A stretch of DNA of 36,015 nt from DATAUK01 sp036268295 (GCA_036268295.1 DATAUK010000023.1:1-36015), one strand, 5' to 3'; counted from the first letter of the stretch, positions 15,800 to 24,625 are shown. The notes: generated by a model not told the origin, from the sequence alone. A program made the numbers and translations.

Positions 15800-15805
15800 T
15801 AGGCT
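15800..15805 (+). promoter_or_regulatory. Putative -10 box of the DUF4446 gene
   Basis: TAGGCT, identical to the arcA hexamer, ends 8 nt before GTG 15814. Confidence 0.35.
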
Positions 15806-15813
15806 TCCCTGCT

Positions 15814-16314
15814 GTGCTGCCGCTGCATCGACCGCTTCTCGACGAGATCACGCTCGGCGCCTCGGGCGCGGCGATTCTCGCGCTGGTTAGCGGGCTGCTC
15901 GCGAACCTGCGGGTCGGGCGGCTGCGGCGCGAGATGCGGGTGCTGGAAGGCGCCGACGGGCCGGAGAGCGTTCTCGACGCGCTCGGCCGCGGTGTCGACG
16001 AGACGCGAGCGCTTCGTTCCGAGCTAGCCCGGGCCAAGGGCGAGCTCGACATCGCGCGTCGCGAGCTCACCGACGCGCTGCGCCACGTCGCGGTCGTGCG
16101 CTACGACGCGTTCGGGGACATGGGCGGCCGGATGTCATTCACTGCGGCGCTGCTTGATGACTCCGGTGACGGGCTCGTCATCACCTCGATCAACGGTCGC
16201 ACCGAGGCTCGCGCCTACGCCAAGGGCGTCAAGGAAGGTCACAGCGACCAGTCGCTCTCGCCGGAGGAGATCCAAGCCATCGGGCTCGCCATGGGCCGCA
16301 AAGTCCGATCCTGA
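15814..16314 (+). CDS. DUF4446 family protein
   Basis: A 166-residue protein of a conserved family without known function. An N-terminal membrane helix (about residues 12-28, ITLGASGAAILALVSGLLANL) is followed by a coiled-coil-prone stretch rich in Arg/Glu/Leu (about 30-90). A compact C-terminal domain follows with the family motif VVRYDAFGDMGGRMSFTAALLDDSGDGLVITSINGRTEARAYAKGV. It is likely anchored with its C terminus in the cytoplasm. The GTG start is chosen over the far longer open frame upstream, which is antisense to larB and larC. pheA follows after 2 nt. Confidence 0.8.
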   Translation: MLPLHRPLLDEITLGASGAAILALVSGLLANLRVGRLRREMRVLEGADGPESVLDALGRGVDETRALRSELARAKGELDIARRELTDALRHVAVVRYDAFGDMGGRMSFTAALLDDSGDGLVITSINGRTEARAYAKGVKEGHSDQSLSPEEIQAIGLAMGRKVRS

Positions 16315-16316
16315 TC

Positions 16317-17243
16317 ATGGGGACGCCGCCGGCTCGCTACGCCTACCTAGGTCCGCAGGGCACCTTTTCCGAAGCTGCGTTGCGCTCGCTGCCGGCGGCG
16401 CAGGGCGTCGAGCGGGTGCCGTGTGTGTCGGTCGCCGACGCCCTCGATGCGGTACGACGCGGCGAGGTCGCCGCCGCACTGGTCCCGCTGGAGAACTCGG
16501 TCGAAGGATCGGTGGCCGAGACTCTCGACGAGCTCGCCACCGGCGAGCCGCTGCGGATCGTGCGCGAGGTGCAGCTGACCGTGTCGTTCGCGTTGCTGGT
16601 GCGGCCGGGGACCACGCTGGCCGACATCGGGACGGTCGCGACGATCCCGCACGCCGAGGCGCAGGTGCGCGGCTGGCTGCGTTCAACAGTGCCGAGCGCG
16701 AAGTTCATCGCAGCATCCAGCACCGCCGACGGCGCCCGAGCGGTCGCGGCCGGCGAGGCCGATGCGGCGGTCGCGGCGCCGCTGGCCGCCGAGCACTACC
16801 GCCTCGAGGTACTTGCCGACGACATTGCCGACACTCCCGGCGCCGTGACGAGGTTTGTCCTCGTGGCACCGCCTGCGCCGCCGTCGCCGCCGACCGGCGC
16901 CGACCGCACCAGCCTGGTCGCGTTCATCGCCGATGATCACCCGGGTGCGTTGCTCGAAGTGCTGACCGAGTTAGCGGTGCGCGGCGTCAACCTGACCCGG
17001 ATCGAGTCGCGCCCGACCGGCGACGGTCTCGGCCGCTACTGCTTCTCGATCGACGCCGAGGGTCATATCGACCAGGCGCGCGTGGCCGAGGCGGTCGCGG
17101 CGCTGCGGCGGCTGTGTGCCGACGTGCGGTTCCTCGGCTCGTATCCCACCGCCAACGGCAGCGCGCCGAGCGAGCGCCGCGGCACCAGCGACGAGGACTT
17201 TGCTGACGCGGCCGCCTGGGTCCGCCAGCTCCGCCGCCCTTAG
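16317..17243 (+). CDS. pheA: Prephenate dehydratase
   Basis: A 308-residue stand-alone prephenate dehydratase, converting prephenate to phenylpyruvate for phenylalanine synthesis. The catalytic domain (about 7-190) opens with YLGPQGTFSEAAL. It contains VPLENSVEGSVAETLDEL, the ADAAVAAPLAAEHYRL block, and the catalytic VTRF motif. The regulatory ACT domain (about 200-280) has GALLEVLTELAVRGVNLTRIESRP, the phenylalanine-binding site for feedback inhibition. The C-terminal 25 residues are a variable tail. There is no chorismate mutase domain, as usual in Actinobacteria. The ATG is 2 nt after the DUF4446 stop. Confidence 0.95.
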   Translation: MGTPPARYAYLGPQGTFSEAALRSLPAAQGVERVPCVSVADALDAVRRGEVAAALVPLENSVEGSVAETLDELATGEPLRIVREVQLTVSFALLVRPGTTLADIGTVATIPHAEAQVRGWLRSTVPSAKFIAASSTADGARAVAAGEADAAVAAPLAAEHYRLEVLADDIADTPGAVTRFVLVAPPAPPSPPTGADRTSLVAFIADDHPGALLEVLTELAVRGVNLTRIESRPTGDGLGRYCFSIDAEGHIDQARVAEAVAALRRLCADVRFLGSYPTANGSAPSERRGTSDEDFADAAAWVRQLRRP

Positions 17244-17274
17244 CGCCGCCGACGAACCTGGCCGGAACGTGGGC

Positions 17275-17308
17275 GCAGGACCCCCACGCCCAGCCGCAGG
17301 GGTCCTGC
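17275..17308 (+). terminator. Terminator-like hairpin after pheA
   Basis: GCAGGACCCC at 17275-17284 pairs perfectly with GGGGTCCTGC at 17299-17308 around a 14-nt loop, 31 nt after the pheA stop. It is followed by TATC rather than a T-run, as in many actinobacterial terminators. Confidence 0.7.
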
Positions 17309-17412
17309 TATCACCCACAATGCACTAAATATGCCGTCAGTGCGAGTCAGGTAGCTCAGCCCCGGACCTCGCCCGTACCCTGCGACGCACCAGGCCCCTG
17401 CGCCACCACGAC

Positions 17413-17418
17413 TAGCCT
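17413..17418 (+). promoter_or_regulatory. Putative -10 box of serS
   Basis: TAGCCT ends 6 nt before the GTG start. There is no Shine-Dalgarno, so a leaderless mRNA is likely. Confidence 0.4.
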
Positions 17419-17424
17419 TGCTTT

Positions 17425-18687
17425 GTGATCGATCTGCGGGCGCTGCGTGAGGCAGCGCAGGATTTCCGCGACAGCCAGCAGGCTCGCGGCGAGGATCCGG
17501 CGGCGGTCGATCGCGTCCTCGCTGCCGACGAGCGCCGCCGGGCCGCCGTGACCCGAGCCGATGGGCTGCGAGCGGAGGCCAACGCAGCGAGCAAGGCGAT
17601 CCAGTCGGCGACGCCGGATGAGCGGCCCACGATGATCGAGCGCGCGAAGACGCTCAAGGACGAGGTCAAGGCCGCGGAGGTCGAGCAGTCCGAGTCCGAC
17701 GCCGAGCTGCGCACCGCGGCAATGGCAGTTGGGAATCTGGTCGATCCGCGGGCGCCGGTCGGCGGCGAAGCAGACTCCGTGGTCATCGAGACGATCGGCG
17801 AGGTGCCGTCGTACGACTTCGAGCCGCGCGACCACGTCGAGATCGGCACAGCGCTCGGTGCGATCGACATCGAGCGTGGCGCCAAGGTCAGCGGCGCCCG
17901 GTTTTATTTCCTGACCGGCGTCGGAGCGCAGCTCGAGCTCGCGCTGGTCAACCTCGCGATGGCGCAGGCCGACGCCGCCGGCTTCACCGCCGTGATCGCG
18001 CCGGCGCTGGTGCGCCCGGAGGCGATGGAGGGCACCGGCTACCTTGGCGCGCACGCCTCGGAGGTCTACCGGCTCGCCGACGACGACCTCTACCTCGTCG
18101 GCACCAGCGAGGTTGCGCTCGCCGCGATGCACTCCGACGAGGTGTTCGAGACCGGTGCGCTGCCACGCCGGTACGCCGGGTTCTCGTCATGCTTTCGCCG
18201 CGAGGCCGGTTCCTATGGCCAGGACACCAAGGGCATCATCCGGGTGCACTGGTTCGACAAGGTCGAGATGTTCTGTTTCGTCGAGCCGGCGCAGGCTGAC
18301 GCCGAGCACCAGCGGTTGCTCGACTGGGAGAAGGAGTTCCTCGCCAAGCTCGAACTGCCGTTCCAGGTGCTCGACATTGCGACCGCCGACCTCGGGTCAA
18401 GCGCGACCCGAAAGTTCGACTGCGAGGCGTGGTTCCCCTCGCAGGGCCGCTACCGCGAGCTGACCTCGACCTCGAACTGCATGACATTCCAGTCCCGCCG
18501 GCTCGCCGTCCGCTACCGCACCGACGACGGCCCGGCGCCGGTCGCGACCCTCAACGCGACGCTGTGCGCGATCGCCCGCACCATCGCCTGCCTGCTCGAG
18601 GTGCATCAGCAGGTGGACGGGTCGGTGCGCGTGCCAGAGGCGCTGCGGCCCTACCTTGGCGGCCGTGGGGTGCTCACGCCGGCATGA
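17425..18687 (+). CDS. serS: Seryl-tRNA synthetase
   Basis: A 420-residue class II synthetase. The N-terminal 100 residues are the long antiparallel coiled coil that grips the tRNA-Ser variable arm. Motif 1 lies around GFTAVIAPALVRPEAMEGTGYL. The serine-recognition TSEVALAAMHSDEV follows. Motif 2 is SCFRREAGSYGQDTKGIIRVHWFDKVEMF, and motif 3 is around LNATLCAIARTIACLLE. Motif 3 carries Ala at two positions that are Gly in many homologues, while the key Arg is kept. The end HQQVDGSVRVPEALRPYLGG is standard. The stop overlaps the next start by ATGA. Confidence 0.96.
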   Translation: MIDLRALREAAQDFRDSQQARGEDPAAVDRVLAADERRRAAVTRADGLRAEANAASKAIQSATPDERPTMIERAKTLKDEVKAAEVEQSESDAELRTAAMAVGNLVDPRAPVGGEADSVVIETIGEVPSYDFEPRDHVEIGTALGAIDIERGAKVSGARFYFLTGVGAQLELALVNLAMAQADAAGFTAVIAPALVRPEAMEGTGYLGAHASEVYRLADDDLYLVGTSEVALAAMHSDEVFETGALPRRYAGFSSCFRREAGSYGQDTKGIIRVHWFDKVEMFCFVEPAQADAEHQRLLDWEKEFLAKLELPFQVLDIATADLGSSATRKFDCEAWFPSQGRYRELTSTSNCMTFQSRRLAVRYRTDDGPAPVATLNATLCAIARTIACLLEVHQQVDGSVRVPEALRPYLGGRGVLTPA

Positions 18688-19484
18688 CGCCCGCCGTTGT
18701 CGCTACCGATCTCGACGGCACCATCGTCCGCACCGACGGCAGGGTCTCGGCGCGGACCAAGGCCGCCCTCGCGGCGGCGACCGATGCCGGCGCCCTGTTG
18801 GTGATCGCCACCGGACGCCCGCCGCGCTGGCTGCCGGAGATCGCCGAGGCGGCCGGTCATGACGGCCTGGCGATCTGCGCGAACGGCGCCCTCGTCTTCG
18901 ACCTCGCGACCGATCAGGTCATCGAGTCTCACCCGCTCGCCGTCGCCGATGTACGACGGCTGATGACCGAGCTTCGGGCCGCGATTCCGGGCATCACGTT
19001 CGCGCTCGAGCGGGTGGACGGCCAGTTCGCGCACGAGCTCAATTATCACCTGCGCTGGGATCCGGAGCCGGGCACCATCGTCGGTGACTTCGACGATGCG
19101 CTGTTCAGCGAGCCGATCTCCAAGCTGCTCGGTCGCCGGGAGGGCATGGACGTCGATGACCTGCTCGCGGTCGCGCGGTCCGTTGTCGAGGGGTCGGCTG
19201 CCAACCTCACCCATTCCTCGATAGACGGGCTGCTCGAGGTCAGCGCTCCCGGAGTCACCAAGGCGAGCACGCTGGCCGGCCTGCTCGCGGCTCGCGGCCT
19301 GACCGCTGCTGACGTGATCGCGTTCGGTGACATGCCCAACGACCTGGAGATGCTGGTGTGGGCGGGTCATGGCGTCGCGGTCGCCAACGCACACCCCGAT
19401 GTGCTCGCTGTCGTCGATGAGGTCACCGCAACCAACGACGATGACGGCGTCGCCAAGGTGCTCGAGCGGTTCTACCCGACGTAG
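18684..19484 (+). CDS. HAD-superfamily hydrolase, Cof type
   Basis: A 266-residue HAD phosphatase with a C2B cap. Motif I is ATDLDGTIV (nucleophile Asp near residue 9, general acid two on), motif II is VIATGRP, motif III is the Lys in VTKASTL, and motif IV is VIAFGDMPNDLEML. Together these place it with the Cof/YidA subgroup that dephosphorylates sugar phosphates, FMN or similar small molecules. The substrate cannot be told from sequence. It is translationally coupled to serS by ATGA. It ends 12 nt before the convergent uppP stop, with no terminator visible between them. Confidence 0.9.
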   Translation: MTPAVVATDLDGTIVRTDGRVSARTKAALAAATDAGALLVIATGRPPRWLPEIAEAAGHDGLAICANGALVFDLATDQVIESHPLAVADVRRLMTELRAAIPGITFALERVDGQFAHELNYHLRWDPEPGTIVGDFDDALFSEPISKLLGRREGMDVDDLLAVARSVVEGSAANLTHSSIDGLLEVSAPGVTKASTLAGLLAARGLTAADVIAFGDMPNDLEMLVWAGHGVAVANAHPDVLAVVDEVTATNDDDGVAKVLERFYPT

Positions 19485-19496
19485 ACCGCGTCGGCC

Positions 19497-20408
19497 TCAG
19501 CCGAAGCGGACGATGCTCGCGACGCCGAAAATCAGGCAGTAGATGCCGAACGGCGTCAGCTTGTTGCTCTGGAAATACCGGGTCAGGAACTTCGTCGAGA
19601 TCAGCGCACCGATGAAGGCCGCAACAGCACCGGCCAGCGCTTGACCGCGGATCCCGTCGCCGAGTGGGCCGGTGAAGTCGGGGACTTTCAGCAACCCGGC
19701 CGCCAAGATGATCGGTGTCGCGAGCAGGAACGCGAAGCGGACGGCTTCTTCGTGATCGAGGCCGCGCAACAGTCCGGCGACCATCGTGACGCCGGATCGG
19801 CTGATCCCGGCGAACAGTGCCAGCACCTGGGCGAGCCCGATCCAGCCCGCGTCGATCGGCCGCACCTGAGTGGTGACGGCGGCGTCGAGCTCGTCGCCCG
19901 AACGCTCCTCGCCGGAGGCATCCCGCTCGGCTTCCGCGGCGGCGACCGCCGCGACGTTGCGGCGGCGAAGCCGTTCGCCGGAGAGCAGGATGAATCCGTT
20001 GACAGTCAAGAAGATTGCGGCTGCGAGCGGCTTGGCGAACACGACTCGCAACTCGTGCTCGAGCAGCAATCCGGTGATCCCCGCCGGGATTGTCGCGATG
20101 ATCAACAGCCACGCCATCCGCTCGTGCACGGTCTCGATCCTGCGGCGCACGATCGAGCGGCACAGGCCGCGAACGATGCTGACCCACTCGCGCCAGAAGA
20201 ACACCAGCAACGCCGCCGCCGTGGCGACGTGGAGCACGACAATGAATGCGAGGTATGGCGACTCTCCGGTCGACTCGTCGCCGACGACCTGCGCCCAGCT
20301 CCCACCGATCCAGTGCGGGACCAGCACGGCGTGGCCGAGGCTCGACACCGGGAACAGCTCGGTGACTCCCTGCAGCGCGCCGATGACGATCGCCTGTAAG
20401 AAGGTCAT
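19497..20408 (-). CDS. uppP: Undecaprenyl-diphosphatase (UppP/BacA)
   Basis: A 303-residue polytopic membrane enzyme that dephosphorylates undecaprenyl diphosphate, recycling the lipid carrier for cell-wall synthesis; overexpression confers bacitracin resistance. Family motifs are ALQGVTELFPVSSLGHAVLVP near the N terminus (catalytic Glu and Ser/His) and LFAGISRSGVTMVAGLLRGL with the essential Arg. A hydrophilic acidic insert (about 160-185) sits between helices before the second motif. The ATG at 20408 gives MTFLQAIVIGALQG directly before the first motif; longer in-frame starts add non-homologous residues. Confidence 0.94.
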   Translation of the reverse strand: MTFLQAIVIGALQGVTELFPVSSLGHAVLVPHWIGGSWAQVVGDESTGESPYLAFIVVLHVATAAALLVFFWREWVSIVRGLCRSIVRRRIETVHERMAWLLIIATIPAGITGLLLEHELRVVFAKPLAAAIFLTVNGFILLSGERLRRRNVAAVAAAEAERDASGEERSGDELDAAVTTQVRPIDAGWIGLAQVLALFAGISRSGVTMVAGLLRGLDHEEAVRFAFLLATPIILAAGLLKVPDFTGPLGDGIRGQALAGAVAAFIGALISTKFLTRYFQSNKLTPFGIYCLIFGVASIVRFG

Positions 20409-20759
20409 GTGGTGGACGGAGGTCGCGGGGACGGCGTAAAGCACTACTACAGTCTGCCGTAGTTCGTTGCTGGCGCGGATCGGGCCTGCCGCACTGTCAT
20501 GAGTCTCGCCCGGCGTTGCCGCCGGCCGGCTCCAGCAGCGATCGTTGCAGCCCGGCGGTGAAGGCGACATCGAGGCCTAGTACGTCGTTGACGCGGCCAC
20601 CGATCGAGACCTAGGACGCCGCGACATCGGCGAGGAACCGCCGCATCAGCGCCGCCGGCGTCCGTCCGTACCCGGGCCAGGTGATGGCCCTGCCGGGGTG
20701 AGCGACCCTCGAAGGCAGGCCCGGCAGTCAACGCGCCGACGACGGTCGCGACGACCGGG
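20409..20759 (-). pseudogene. Gene-free spacer with a possible decayed gene remnant
   Basis: About 350 bases hold no gene I trust. On the minus strand one frame (about 20735 down to 20497) reads protein-like, with AALMRRFLADVAAS, then a TAG at 20611-20613, then VSIGGRVNDVLGLDVAFTAGLQ, ending at TGA 20497-20499. The residue mix looks more natural than the overlapping 94-codon frame, which is Arg-rich and shadow-like. I recognise no family, so a decayed gene is only a suggestion; it may simply be non-coding. Confidence 0.25.
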
Positions 20760-21293
20760 TCAGAGGTAGAGCCCGGATCCAGGCGCGGCCTGTTGGCCCT
20801 GAGCGGCGCCCGGGGGCAGTGCTCGCTGGCGCATCTCCTCGAGCTGGGCGCGGGCGGCCATCTGCTGCGCGAACAAGGTCGCCTGGATGCCGTGGAACAG
20901 GCCCTCGAGCCAGCCGACCAGCTGGGCCTGGGCGATCCGAAGCTCCGCGTCGGACGGGATGGCGTCGCTGGTGAACGGCAGGCTGAGCCGGTTCAGCTCG
21001 TCGCGCAGCTCCGGCGCCAGCCCGCTGGCGAGCTCTTCGATCGAGCTCTGGTGGATCTCGCGCAGCCGGATCCGGCTGGCGTCATCCAGTGGCGCCGCGC
21101 GGACCTCCTCGAGGAGCTGTTTGATCATCGAGCCGATCCGCATCACCTTCGCGGGCTGCTCGACCATTTCGCTGACGGCTTCTTCCTCGCTGGTCTGCTC
21201 GTCGGGGGACTCCGAGGCCTCATCGAGCGCCGAGCCATCCGGGGCGACGGTCACGATTCGGAACGGTTCGGGGCGGTCAGTCGGTGCAGTCAT
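20760..21293 (-). CDS. bpa: Bacterial proteasome activator Bpa
   Basis: A 177-residue homologue of the mycobacterial ATP-independent proteasome activator (PF10759 family). After an acidic disordered N terminus (about 1-45), a helical core runs from KVMRIGSMIKQLLEEVRAAPLDDASRIRLREIHQ through ELRIAQAQLVGWLEGLFHGIQATLFAQQMAARAQLEEMRQR; this region forms the dodecameric ring that sits on the 20S proteasome. The C terminus reads GLYL, where the characterised protein has GQYL, the motif that docks into the alpha-ring pockets. The chosen ATG is preceded by GGAGA. Presence of the gene implies 20S proteasome genes elsewhere in the genome. Confidence 0.92.
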   Translation of the reverse strand: MTAPTDRPEPFRIVTVAPDGSALDEASESPDEQTSEEEAVSEMVEQPAKVMRIGSMIKQLLEEVRAAPLDDASRIRLREIHQSSIEELASGLAPELRDELNRLSLPFTSDAIPSDAELRIAQAQLVGWLEGLFHGIQATLFAQQMAARAQLEEMRQRALPPGAAQGQQAAPGSGLYL

Positions 21294-21353
21294 GCCCCCA
21301 TCGTCTCCGAGAAACCGTTGGCCAGGCGAGGCAGGGTGCGCGACGCTGGTCTG

Positions 21354-22280
21354 ATGGATGCTGTGAGCCGGGTTCGCGAGGCCACCGCCGACGACGCAGA
21401 AGCAATCTTGGAGCTTGCCTTACTGGTCGATCTCGCGGAGGTCGGTGAGCCAGACACCTCGATCGATGAGATCCGGTCCGAAATCGGCACCACGAACAAT
21501 CTCAGTGCGGTGATCGAGGATCCGGCCGGTGGCGGCCTGCTCGGTCATAGCTGGGTCGAGTACGTGAGCGGGCATGTCAAGATCTGGGGCGACATCACGC
21601 TACGACCGGGCGCCGACCCAGCGCTCGCGCCGGTCCTGCTCGACTGGCTTCGTACCACCGCGCAGCGACTCGGTCCTGGGCTTCCGGTTTATACCTTCGC
21701 GAACTCCGAGAACACGGTGAAACGTCGGTTGTACGCAGCCGTCGGTGGGACCGTCGTACGCCGGTTCTATCGGATGAGCATCACGTTCGGAGCGGCCTCG
21801 CCAGCGGAGGTCCCGCCACTCGCCGATGGCGTCGAGATCAGAGCCATCGTCGCCGGTGACGAGGCCGATCTGCGCACAATGCACGCCATCGTCGACGCCG
21901 CGTTCATGGATCACTTCGGCCATGAGCCCGAGCCGTATGACTTCTGGCTCGGTCGCGCCCCGGCCGGCGACGGTGCCGATCTGTCGCTGTGGTGGCTGGC
22001 GTTCGTCGACCGAGAGCCGGCAGCCGGGCTCTACGCCTCGCTGCTGTCGGAGTCGGTGGGTTACGTCGACACCCTCGGCACGCTTCGCGCTCACCGCGGC
22101 AAGGGGCTCGGCCGCGCTCTACTGCTGACGTCTTTCGCGGAGCTCCGCCGGCGTGGGCTCGGCAAGGTCGTGCTCGGCGTCGACGCCACCAATCCAACCG
22201 GAGCGCTGGCTCTCTACGAGTCGGCGGGGATGTCGGCCGAGCACATCGAGATGCACTACGAGCTTCCCTCGCTCGGCTGA
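21354..22280 (+). CDS. Tandem GNAT-family N-acetyltransferase
   Basis: A 308-residue protein with two GNAT folds. The N-terminal half (about 1-140) is divergent. The C-terminal half (about 150-305) keeps the acetyl-CoA loop in LGTLRAHRGKGLGRALLLTSFAELRRRG and the final VDATNPTGALALYESAGM strand-helix. Tandem GNATs of this layout include mycothiol synthase, but the mycothiol-specific residues are not evident, so the substrate is unknown. ATG 21354 is preceded by a GAGGCAGGG purine tract; an in-frame GTG at 21336 is an alternative. The 3' end overlaps the convergent acyl-CoA dehydrogenase by 25 bases. Confidence 0.82.
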   Translation: MDAVSRVREATADDAEAILELALLVDLAEVGEPDTSIDEIRSEIGTTNNLSAVIEDPAGGGLLGHSWVEYVSGHVKIWGDITLRPGADPALAPVLLDWLRTTAQRLGPGLPVYTFANSENTVKRRLYAAVGGTVVRRFYRMSITFGAASPAEVPPLADGVEIRAIVAGDEADLRTMHAIVDAAFMDHFGHEPEPYDFWLGRAPAGDGADLSLWWLAFVDREPAAGLYASLLSESVGYVDTLGTLRAHRGKGLGRALLLTSFAELRRRGLGKVVLGVDATNPTGALALYESAGMSAEHIEMHYELPSLG

Positions 22281-24145
22281 GCCGGGAGCATCGGGCCTTC
22301 ACCGGCCGGGTCGATCAGGTCGCGTTCGAACGCGGTGTAACGGCCGTCGAGGACCTTCCTCGCGGCGTCGTAGTTCTCGGCGTCGTCGTTGAACCACAGG
22401 TCGTGCAGCAGCCGGTCGGTGCGCCGCCGCGCCTGGTTGCAGAACAGGTCCGCCAGCTCGACGTACTGCGCCGCGTTCTCCGGATCCTGGGTGGCGAGGG
22501 TCTGGGCGTAGACGCACGCGCACGCGATTGCGTAAAGCTCGGCGCCGATGTCGACGATCCGGCCGAGGAAGGACTGCTTCTTCTCCAGCTTCCCTTGCCA
22601 GCGGCTCATGCCGTAGAAGGTCGAGCGAGCCAGCTTGCGGCAGTTGCGCTCGGCGAATCGCAGATGCTCGGCGAGGTCGCCGAACTCGTTGTAGGACGTC
22701 GGGCTGGTGCCCTTGCCGGCCGCCAGCTTCGGCAGCCACGCGGCGTAGAAGCTGCCGGCCTTGACCGCGGTCTTTGCTTTGTCACCAAAGGGAATGTCGG
22801 GCTCGATGATGTCGCCGGCGACCTTGAGATGCTGGTCGACCGCCTCGCGCGCGATCAGCAGATGCATGATCTCGGTCGAGCCTTCGAAGATCCGGTTGAT
22901 CCGCATGTCGCGCATCATCTGCTCGGCCGGGATCGGCTTCTCGCCACGATCCTTGAGCGACTGCGCCGTCTCGTAACCGCGGCCGCCGCGCACCTGCATC
23001 ATCTCGTCGACGGCGAGCCAGCCCATCTCCGAGCCGTAGAGCTTCGCCAGCGCCGCCTCGATGCGAATGTCGTTGCGCTTCTCGTCGGCGAGCCGGCTGG
23101 AGACATCGAGCATCGCCTCGAGCCCGAACGACGTGCCGGCGATCGTCGCGATCTTCTGCGCGACCGCGTCGTGCTGCCCGACCGGGATGCCCCACTGCAC
23201 GCGCTGTGAGCCCCACTCGCGGACGATCTTCAGGCAGTACTTGCTGACGCTCGCACAGATCGCCGGCAGCGAGAGCCGGCCGGTGTTCAGCGTCGTCAGC
23301 GCGATCTTCAGGCCGATGCCTTCCTTGCCGACGACGTTGGCCGACGGGATCACGACGTTGTCGAACGTGGTGACCGAGTTCTCGATGCCGCGCAACCCCA
23401 TGAAGGCGTTGCGGTGCGCGACCGTGATGCCCTTGGTGTCACACGGGACGATGAACGCGGTGATCCCGCCGCGGTGGTCCTCGCTCTTCGGCACCATCGC
23501 CATCACGACCACGACGTCGGCGAACGCGCCGTTGGTCGCCCACAGCTTGGTGCCGTTGATCGTGTACGTCGAGCCGTCATCGCTCGGTGTCGCTGTCACC
23601 GACAGCCTGGCCGGGTCGGATCCGACGTCCGGCTCGGTCAGCAGGAACGCGCTGATGTGGGTGCGCGCGACCTTCGGCAGCCACTCCTTCTTCTGCTCCT
23701 CAGAGCCGAACAGCATCAGCGGCTGAGGAAGCCCGATCGACTGGTGCGCAGAGAGCAACGTCGAGATCGCGGCATGCCACAGGCCGGACAGTGCGAGCGC
23801 CTTGTTGTAGTAGACCTGGCTCAGCCCGAGCCCGCCGTACTCCTTCGGGATCTTCATCCCGAGCGCGCCGAGCTCCTTGAGGCCCTCGATCACGTCGTCG
23901 GGGATCTTCGCGTCCCGCTCGATCTGGAGCGGATCGACCTTGTTCTCGAGGAACGTGCGCAGCTCGGCGAGGAACGTCTCGCCCTCGTCGATCGCGTCCT
24001 TGCTCAGCGTCGGCTGGGGATAGATCAGATCGAGGGAGAAGTTGCCGAGGAACAGCTCCTTGCCGAAGCTCGGCAGTTTCCACTCGCTCTCGCGGGCGGC
24101 TTCGGCGACCTGACGTGCTTGCTTCTCACTGACCTGGCTACTCAC
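22256..24145 (-). CDS. fadE: Long-chain acyl-CoA dehydrogenase, VLCAD-like
   Basis: A 629-residue FAD enzyme for the first step of fatty acid beta-oxidation. It has the usual acyl-CoA dehydrogenase core (about 40-440): HISAFLLTEPDVGSDPARL and YTINGTKLWATNG for flavin and substrate, RVQWGIPVGQHDAVAQKIA, the VRGGRGYE loop, and RDMRINRIFEGSTEIM with the catalytic Glu. A further 180-residue helical C-terminal domain like that of VLCAD/ACAD9 follows; in those enzymes it mediates membrane binding. The GTG start has GGGAG 6 nt upstream. It diverges from the YjbQ gene. Confidence 0.93.
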   Translation of the reverse strand: MSSQVSEKQARQVAEAARESEWKLPSFGKELFLGNFSLDLIYPQPTLSKDAIDEGETFLAELRTFLENKVDPLQIERDAKIPDDVIEGLKELGALGMKIPKEYGGLGLSQVYYNKALALSGLWHAAISTLLSAHQSIGLPQPLMLFGSEEQKKEWLPKVARTHISAFLLTEPDVGSDPARLSVTATPSDDGSTYTINGTKLWATNGAFADVVVVMAMVPKSEDHRGGITAFIVPCDTKGITVAHRNAFMGLRGIENSVTTFDNVVIPSANVVGKEGIGLKIALTTLNTGRLSLPAICASVSKYCLKIVREWGSQRVQWGIPVGQHDAVAQKIATIAGTSFGLEAMLDVSSRLADEKRNDIRIEAALAKLYGSEMGWLAVDEMMQVRGGRGYETAQSLKDRGEKPIPAEQMMRDMRINRIFEGSTEIMHLLIAREAVDQHLKVAGDIIEPDIPFGDKAKTAVKAGSFYAAWLPKLAAGKGTSPTSYNEFGDLAEHLRFAERNCRKLARSTFYGMSRWQGKLEKKQSFLGRIVDIGAELYAIACACVYAQTLATQDPENAAQYVELADLFCNQARRRTDRLLHDLWFNDDAENYDAARKVLDGRYTAFERDLIDPAGEGPMLPAQPSEGSS

Positions 24146-24220
24146 AGCAACTCCCGATGTGTTTGGTTACTTCGAGTGTTACCCGCTAGTAGCCCAGTTG
24201 CAACGTAGGAGGATGCGCCG

Positions 24221-24625
24221 ATGCAGACGATCACGCTCGAGGTGCCTACCGGTGCTTCCGAGGCGGTCAGCGACCTGACCCCGGAGTGCGCCCGGTTCGT
24301 TCGCGACCTCGGCGACGGCTTGCTGAGCGTGTTCGTGCCGCACGCGACCGCGGGCGTGGCGATCCTGGAGACCGGCGCCGGCAGCGACGACGACCTGCTC
24401 GCTGCGCTCGATTCCGTGCTCCCTCGCGATGACCGCTGGCGGCATCGCCACGGTTCACCCGGGCATGGCCGTGATCACGTCCTGCCGGCCTTCATCGCAC
24501 CGTCGATCACGGTGCCGGTCGTCGACGGCGGTCTTGGGCTCGGCACCTGGCAGTCGATCTGCCTGGTGGACACCAACGTCGACAACCCGTTGCGCACGGT
24601 GCGGCTGAGCTTCCTGGCAGGCTGA
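24221..24625 (+). CDS. YjbQ/UPF0047 family protein
   Basis: A 134-residue single-domain protein of the UPF0047 family. It shows GLLSVFVPHATAGVAILE, DDLLAALDSVLP, the HRHGSPGHGRDHVLPAFIAPSITVPV block with its histidines, and GTWQSICLVDTN. The E. coli homologue has weak thiamine-phosphate synthase activity, so the family is sometimes named secondary thiamine-phosphate synthase; the physiological role is unsettled. An AGGAGG at 24207-24212, 8 nt before the ATG, is the strongest Shine-Dalgarno here. No TPP riboswitch precedes it. Confidence 0.88.
   Translation: MQTITLEVPTGASEAVSDLTPECARFVRDLGDGLLSVFVPHATAGVAILETGAGSDDDLLAALDSVLPRDDRWRHRHGSPGHGRDHVLPAFIAPSITVPVVDGGLGLGTWQSICLVDTNVDNPLRTVRLSFLAG

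Noticed and set aside
17335..17410. tRNA-like GGTAGCTCAG before serS
   Set aside because: Resembles a D-arm start only; there is no T-loop GGTTCGAAT-type box and no foldable acceptor stem.
20447..20731. 94-codon minus-strand frame between uppP and bpa
   Set aside because: Arg-rich, no ribosome site, no recognisable motif; a neighbouring frame looks more protein-like.
21989..23209. 406-codon plus-strand open frame
   Set aside because: Runs antisense through the acyl-CoA dehydrogenase; low-complexity Arg/Ala composition.
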